This document shows positions 59,291 to 64,000 of a stretch of DNA of 64,000 nucleotides, one piece after another (the stretch's first letter is position 1; each line of letters starts with the position of its first letter). The DNA is from JABDQW01 sp942492025. GTDB lineage: Bacteria; Pseudomonadota; Gammaproteobacteria; SZUA-229. Made by a program: the position numbers and the translations under genes. The DNA is taken from assembly GCA_942492025.1 (NCBI GenBank), contig CALODJ010000008.1, forward strand, positions 496,001 through 560,000, read 5' to 3'. The notes beneath the pieces were generated by a model. The model ran no database searches and was not told the origin of the DNA. It was given only the letters and a program-made list of their open reading frames with translations.

Positions 59291-59357
59291 TACTGAGCAT
59301 AAACTGTTGTTGTTACAGTCGTTTATGCCGAACATCATCAATCAACAGGGTAGCGTC

Positions 59358-60620
59358 ATGGAATTTGAATCGTTTGCTGAAGGGTTGTCATTCTTTCTCT
59401 GGTCCACCTTTGTCATCGCGCTCATCATGGGTGCGGTTGTCAACAAAACCAATTTCTGCACCATGGGCGCGGTCTCCGACATGGTCAACATGGGCGACTT
59501 TGGCCGCTTTCGCGCCTGGATGTTGGCGATCGCTGTCGCGCTGCTGGGCGTTTCCGTGCTCGAATACCTGGGCATGGTCGAGGTCAATACAACCTTCCCT
59601 CCCTACCGGAACGGCCAGCTGGTTATCGGTGAAAATATACTCGGTGGCCTGCTGTTTGGCATCGGCATGACCTTTGCCAGCGGCTGCGGCAACAAGACCC
59701 TGGTCCGCATTGGAGGAGGTAATATTAAATCCGTGCTGGTATTCATCGTCATCGCGCTGATCGCCTGGTACATGATTAATCCATTACCGGGCAGCGACCT
59801 GACATTATTCAGCCTGTTTTTCTACGACTGGATTCGCCCGATTTCGATTGATCTTGCCAGCCAGCAGGATATCGGCGCCGTAATCCCTGTTGAAAACACC
59901 GCCATGGTCAGACTGCTTGCCGGTGGCTTGATAGGCCTGCTTTTACTGGTCATGATCTTCCGCTCCGCGGATTTCCGTGCCAGCAGGGACAACATCCTTG
60001 GCGGCATCGTGGTCGGACTCGTCATTCTGGTGGCCTGGTACACCAGCAGTAACATCAGCGTTAATGCCGAGGACGATCTGTACTCGATGAGCGACTACTA
60101 TGCTGAATGGGACATGCTGGCCGACAGTGAAGTGGGCAAGCCGGAGCGTGGCAATGCGGTGGCTGCACAATCGTTTACTTTCATCAATCCCATCGGCCAG
60201 AGCTATGGCTTTGTGATCTCGGGTTTCGACAGGGCAATGATCTCATTCGGCCTGGTTTCTGCCATTGGCGTCATTCTCGGTTCCCTGGCGTGGTCACTGG
60301 TCAGCCGGTCATTCAGGATTGAGTGGTTCGCAAACTTCAAGGATTTTCTGATGCACCTGGTGGGTGCTATTTTGATGGGCTTCGGTGGCGTGATGGCGAT
60401 GGGCTGCACCATCGGCCAGGGCATCACCGGCGTTTCCACACTGGCGATCGGTTCAATCCTGACCTTATTTTCCATCGTCTTCGGCAGTGCATTGACGATG
60501 AAGATCCAGTACTACAAACTGATCTATGAAGACGAGGCCAGCTTCTTCAAGGCACTGGTCACATCACTGGTCGATATGAGACTGCTACCGTCATCACTGC
60601 GCCAGCTCGATGCCGTGTAA
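59358..60620 (+). CDS. YeeE/YedE-family transporter (sulfur transport)
   Basis: Integral membrane protein of 420 aa with about nine to ten helices. The cysteine motifs NFCTMGAVSD, ASGCGNKTLVR and AMGCTIGQGITG are the three that line the thiosulfate path in TsuA-type YeeE proteins. A cytoplasmic sulfur-accepting partner (TusA or YeeD) is not adjacent. I take the ATG at 59358, which follows CAGGGTAGCGTC; a longer frame runs back into batD. It may be read through from the Bat operon. Confidence 0.9.
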   Translation: MEFESFAEGLSFFLWSTFVIALIMGAVVNKTNFCTMGAVSDMVNMGDFGRFRAWMLAIAVALLGVSVLEYLGMVEVNTTFPPYRNGQLVIGENILGGLLFGIGMTFASGCGNKTLVRIGGGNIKSVLVFIVIALIAWYMINPLPGSDLTLFSLFFYDWIRPISIDLASQQDIGAVIPVENTAMVRLLAGGLIGLLLLVMIFRSADFRASRDNILGGIVVGLVILVAWYTSSNISVNAEDDLYSMSDYYAEWDMLADSEVGKPERGNAVAAQSFTFINPIGQSYGFVISGFDRAMISFGLVSAIGVILGSLAWSLVSRSFRIEWFANFKDFLMHLVGAILMGFGGVMAMGCTIGQGITGVSTLAIGSILTLFSIVFGSALTMKIQYYKLIYEDEASFFKALVTSLVDMRLLPSSLRQLDAV

Positions 60621-60662
60621 ATACAGCGACACTTGCGCATACCTCACGAAGGCGGATATATG

Positions 60663-60840
60663 TTTACCGTAGAGGCGCAGAGACCGATTGATATTTTCTG
60701 TTTTACACGTCAATGTATAAATACAGATAAGGTAGGATTCTTCAGCCGCGAATTTTCCGCGAAAACACGATGAATTCGCGGCTGAAGCCGCTCCCAACAC
60801 AAAAAACTCTCCTCTGCGTTTCTGCGCTTCTGCGGTGGAA
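60663..60840. mobile_element. Element C copy 2
   Basis: TTTACCGTAGAGGCGCAGAG at 60663 faces a complement ending GCAGAAACGCAGAGG at 60840. Between lie CTTCAGCCGCGAATT (60740-60754) and AATTCGCGGCTGAAG (60773-60787), the same hairpin as copy 1 in a shorter form. It stands in the 60621-61210 gap, with MITE-A copy 4 next to it. Confidence 0.75.
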
Positions 60841-60958
60841 AAATCCCTTGAATGCATCAAAGCGGTGGGCAATGACCAACCTGCTTGCTTTGTGGAATCA
60901 AAGGGCTCTCCACAAGGTGAGAAATGCGGACCAGCGTCTATACTCAGGTTTGGAGTAG

Positions 60959-61187
60959 AACGGCACTTACTTAAGACATATGAGTTTTTTGTTGTCGTTG
61001 CGAGGCACGAAGCATGAATTTTTCCCGGAGAAAAATTAACGCACGAAGTGCGGCCGCAAGGGGCAAATTACACGGACGTAATCTGTAATCTCCTGAATCG
61101 CGCGCCATAATAAGATTGCCGCGTCGCTACCGCTCCTCGCAATGACGCTACTTTGATCTTTTTTATGCTTAAGTAAAGTGCGCGATT
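60959..61187. mobile_element. MITE-A copy 4 (long form with inserted hairpin segment)
   Basis: Ends GAACGGCACTTACTTAAG and CTTAAGTAAAGTGCGCGATTC bound about 229 bp. Flanks GTTTGGAGTA and GGTAGGAGTA agree at eight of ten bases, a possible old target duplication. The extra length is a segment with stem AATTTTTC-CCGGA-GAAAAATT (61017-61037) followed by AACGCACGAAGTGCGGCCGC, also present at 10041-10087. Confidence 0.75.
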
Positions 61188-61210
61188 CGGGTAGGAGTAT
61201 CTAGGGCGCT

Positions 61211-63733
61211 ATGGTAAAGAAACGATTCTGGCAGGCAGGCTGGTTCCCCGGCCTGATCATAAGTGTGTTATTTCTATCACTGGGGTGGACGGACTTTATG
61301 TCCACGCTGGAGTGGCAGGCCTATGGCCTCGGCGCCCGTCTTTCACCCGCGCCGGTATCCCGGGAAAACCTCGAAGTCATCGCCATCGATGAAGCATCAT
61401 TGCAGCAACTCGGTGAATGGCCGTGGCCACGCAGCTTTCTTGGTGTCGTAATAAAAAACCTGAATGCCAGTGGCGCAAGAACTGTTGGCCTGGCATTACC
61501 GCTGCACACACCGCAGAGTGAGTTCGGTGTCAAACGCCTGGATTCAATGCGCGACACCTATGAGGGCAAGTATGAAAAAACCGTCAAGGACATTCTGTTT
61601 CTTGCCAGACAGCGTCTTGATACCGATGGTGCACTCGCTGCCAGCCTGCGGCGATCGGACAACACCGTACTGGCGATCACCTACGGCCTGAACCATGATA
61701 TCCAGAGAGGTTCATTGTCGGCCGGAAAGCAGATCCTCGAATCCTACGCTTTCCCGGACAGTCCGGCGGAAGCCGATGACTGGTTCGCCTATGTCCCCAG
61801 CATATTGACACAAGGTGTTCCTGTACCCACTCAGGCACAGGCCCCGATACCTATGCTGGCCAGGCATTCTGACGCCGGTATGCTGGACGAATCAGTGACG
61901 GGCAAGAGACACAGCCTGGTTACACCATTGGTGTTGAAGTCAGGTGATAAATACTATCCATCATTCGATCTGATGTTCGCGGCAAAAAGCATGAACGTCG
62001 CTACCGGCGACATCGCGCTCGGCCTGGCACAGGACATTACCATGGGCGGTATCAAGCTGAACACTGATCCGGCTTACCGTGTATATCCTCATCTATATAA
62101 GACGACCGCTAACAAGCCTGCCTTCAGAGTGCATTCATTCAATGACATTTATACTCACGCTGACAGCAGACATGTCTTCAAAGACAAGGATGTGCTGATC
62201 GGTATGACGGCACCATCGCTGATCGACCCGATCATTATTCCCGGCGGTGAAACCATGGCACCTGTTTTGGTCAGCGCCCATCTGATCAACAACCTGCTGC
62301 ACAATGATATGTACAAAGTGCCGGAATGGGCGTTGATGGCACAACTGGCGGCACTGGCAATGGTTGCGGTGTACCTGATTCTAGTCTTGCCCAGATTTCG
62401 GTTCTGGACCGGTTTCGTGACCAGCCTGCTGCTGCTGTTTGTCATTGTCAACCTGCATTTTGCCCTGATGGTCGTCAGTGCAATGTGGATACCGTTGATG
62501 CAGCCGACCGCCGCACTGCTGGCAGGCACACTGGCGCTAGCCATCAAACGCAAGATGGAGGAAGCCCAGCAACGCACCGAAGCGCATCTGTACGAATCAA
62601 ACCTGACGCTCGGCCAGCATCTGCAGTCACAGGGCAATCTCGACCAGGCATTTGAAAAGTACCGCGGATGCCCGATTAATAATACGCTGCTCGACCGTCT
62701 CTACAATCTAGGACTCGATTATGAGCGCCGCCGCCAGTTCAGCAAGGCCGCGATGGTATTTGAATATATCGACGAAAAACACACGGCCTTCCGAGACGTG
62801 AAGCAACGTATGCAGAAGAATCGCGAGATCCAGGACATGGTCGTACTGCCAAAGAACGGCAAGACTACAGACCAGGGCACTCTGATATTGACGGACAATG
62901 GTGTTCAGAAACCGATGCTGGGCCGGTATCAGATTGAAAAAGAAATCGGACGCGGCGCCATGGGCATGGTCTATCTCGGCAAGGATCCGAAAATCGGCCG
63001 CACGGTCGCGATCAAGACCATGGCGCTCGCTCAGGAGTTTGACCCGGACGAACTGGATGACATCAAACAACGCTTTCTGCGTGAGGCTGAAACGGCTGGA
63101 CGACTGAATCACCAGAATATCGTTACCATATTTGACGTCGGTGAAGAACAGGAACTGGCCTACATCGCCATGGATTATCTGAAAGGCCATGATCTGTCGC
63201 GGCACAAACAGGCGGACAGGCTGCTACCGATCGATGTGGTGCTGAACATCGGCATCGAGGTCGCAAACGCACTGGATTTTGCACACAGGCACGACGTTGT
63301 GCATCGAGACATTAAGCCGGCCAATATTGTTTATGATAAGGCCAGCGGAAGCGTCAAGGTCACCGACTTCGGCGTAGCCTGTCTCACCAATTCCAGTAAA
63401 ACGAAAACCGGCACCATGCTCGGCAGCCCTTCCTACATGTCACCGGAACAGGTCGACGGCAAAAAAGTCGACGGCGGTTCCGATCTGTTTTCGCTGGGCA
63501 CGACCCTGTATCAGCTCAGTACCGGACAACTGCCATTCGTCTCGGATACGCTCGCCGGCTTGACCCACAAGATCTGCAATGAAAAGCAGGTGGATGCCAG
63601 CAAGGTACGCAGCGAGGTGCCCGCCTGCCTGAGTCGCATCATCAACAAAGCCTTGCGAAAACAGCGTGAAGACCGCTACAAGAATGGCGTACAGATGGCA
63701 AAAGCATTGCGTCTATGCCGCGACTCGCTCTGA
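61211..63733 (+). CDS. CHASE2-domain serine/threonine protein kinase
   Basis: Membrane kinase of 840 aa. After an N-terminal helix (LIISVLFLSLGWT) comes a large extracytoplasmic CHASE2 domain (ENLEVIAIDEASLQQLGEWP is typical; to about 370). Then two or three helices (about 375-440), a linker with a helical TPR-like stretch (HLQSQGNLDQAFEKYRG), and a kinase domain from about 575. The latter has IGRGAMGMVYLG (P-loop), AIKTM, VHRDIKPANI (catalytic loop), VTDFGVA (DFG) and SPSYMSPEQV. All catalytic residues are present. The downstream target is unknown; a YiaD-like lipoprotein gene follows. Confidence 0.93.
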   Translation: MVKKRFWQAGWFPGLIISVLFLSLGWTDFMSTLEWQAYGLGARLSPAPVSRENLEVIAIDEASLQQLGEWPWPRSFLGVVIKNLNASGARTVGLALPLHTPQSEFGVKRLDSMRDTYEGKYEKTVKDILFLARQRLDTDGALAASLRRSDNTVLAITYGLNHDIQRGSLSAGKQILESYAFPDSPAEADDWFAYVPSILTQGVPVPTQAQAPIPMLARHSDAGMLDESVTGKRHSLVTPLVLKSGDKYYPSFDLMFAAKSMNVATGDIALGLAQDITMGGIKLNTDPAYRVYPHLYKTTANKPAFRVHSFNDIYTHADSRHVFKDKDVLIGMTAPSLIDPIIIPGGETMAPVLVSAHLINNLLHNDMYKVPEWALMAQLAALAMVAVYLILVLPRFRFWTGFVTSLLLLFVIVNLHFALMVVSAMWIPLMQPTAALLAGTLALAIKRKMEEAQQRTEAHLYESNLTLGQHLQSQGNLDQAFEKYRGCPINNTLLDRLYNLGLDYERRRQFSKAAMVFEYIDEKHTAFRDVKQRMQKNREIQDMVVLPKNGKTTDQGTLILTDNGVQKPMLGRYQIEKEIGRGAMGMVYLGKDPKIGRTVAIKTMALAQEFDPDELDDIKQRFLREAETAGRLNHQNIVTIFDVGEEQELAYIAMDYLKGHDLSRHKQADRLLPIDVVLNIGIEVANALDFAHRHDVVHRDIKPANIVYDKASGSVKVTDFGVACLTNSSKTKTGTMLGSPSYMSPEQVDGKKVDGGSDLFSLGTTLYQLSTGQLPFVSDTLAGLTHKICNEKQVDASKVRSEVPACLSRIINKALRKQREDRYKNGVQMAKALRLCRDSL

Positions 63734-63837
63734 CGATTTTAGTTACTATATGCTTATTCCTGTAAATGCTAATATTATGATTTTCTAACCATCCGCGATA
63801 AAATCCGCGCTCAAAATTTCAACCCAGGGTATTCCTT

Positions 63838-64000
63838 ATGAAAAACATTGCAAGACTCGCAGTTGCACTAACCGTTTCCGGCACGCTGATGGTCAGCGGC
63901 TGCACCACATATGACGCCTACACCGGCGAAGAAAAAGTCTCCAACACGGCCAAAGGTGCCAGTATTGGCGCTGGTGTCGGTGCTGTGGTTGCGTATTTCG
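63838..64000 (+). CDS. OmpA/YiaD-like lipoprotein, N-terminal part
   Basis: The gene runs off the window. Its first 54 codons give a lipoprotein signal with lipobox VSGC and then TTYDAYTGEEKVSNTAKGASIGA, the beginning of YiaD/OmpA-family lipoproteins, with a glycine-zipper region (GAGVGAVVAYF) at the cut end. AGGGTATTCCTT precedes the ATG. The peptidoglycan-binding OmpA domain is expected beyond the window. Confidence 0.85.
   Translation, partial: MKNIARLAVALTVSGTLMVSGCTTYDAYTGEEKVSNTAKGASIGAGVGAVVAYF

Overview
The window looks like a chromosomal segment of a gammaproteobacterium, probably an environmental and perhaps sulfur- or redox-versatile lineage. The assignment rests on protein families (DegQ-type HtrA protease, HprR/CusR-like two-component pair, BtuB/TonB, MoxR-Bat operon, YeeE/YedE sulfur transporter) and on GC-rich intergenic hairpin repeats typical of that class. 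I recognise no species-specific gene and see no rRNA, tRNA, prophage, complete insertion sequence or CRISPR array.

Layout. Bases 1-3.4 kb: tail of a thioredoxin-like protein, an ABC-2 exporter pair and a small exported protein. 3.4-9.7 kb: a catabolic run of a Leu/Phe/Val-type dehydrogenase, a 2-oxoacid:ferredoxin oxidoreductase (fused gamma-delta, alpha, beta) and an acyl-CoA ligase. 10.6-19.4 kb: a small hypothetical gene, then a complete nine-gene V/A-type ATPase operon on the minus strand. 19.7-24.7 kb: a FeoB-like transporter with eroded GTPase motifs, a UspA protein, a small exported protein, an alkaline-ceramidase-like membrane protein and an outer-membrane protein. 24.9-28.7 kb: a periplasmic HtrA protease divergent from a two-component system, with a CATTACA-N4-TGTAATG palindrome between them. 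29-31.3 kb: two UPF0145 (YbjQ) proteins followed by a membrane M48 protease, then a GlsB-like membrane protein.

31.6-39 kb is a decaying accessory region: DUF900 hydrolases (one interrupted by TGA), a lipoprotein hydrolase, fragments of a DUF3604 gene and of an alkylsulfatase gene, and a likely frameshifted small gene, with mobile repeats between them. 39.5-46.8 kb: a conserved hypothetical gene, a TetR regulator divergent from an ABC-2 exporter pair, a DUF6580 membrane protein, and an acetolactate-synthase-like TPP enzyme next to an aldehyde dehydrogenase. 47-51.9 kb: a porin fragment, an ROK sugar kinase, and a cobalamin uptake/activation operon (btuB-tonB-pduO) under a B12 riboswitch. 52.1-60.6 kb: a MoxR/DUF58/DUF4381/BatA/BatB-TPR/BatD operon followed by a YeeE/YedE transporter. 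61.2-64 kb: a CHASE2-containing Ser/Thr kinase and the start of an OmpA/YiaD-like lipoprotein.

The intergenic DNA is unusually rich in small repeats. There are nine copies of a GTGCGC-palindrome repeat, four copies of a MITE with GGCACTTACTTAAG ends (two with 10-bp target duplications), two full copies and one minimal copy of a second MITE whose internal hairpins differ by compensatory changes, and two copies of a third element with CGCAGAG ends around a GGGAGCGGCTTCAGCC hairpin. The strongest candidates for new biology are the UPF0145-UPF0145-M48 module, the FeoB homologue that has lost G1 and G3 residues, the protease/two-component locus with its palindrome, the bacterial alkaline-ceramidase homologue, and the structured MITEs.
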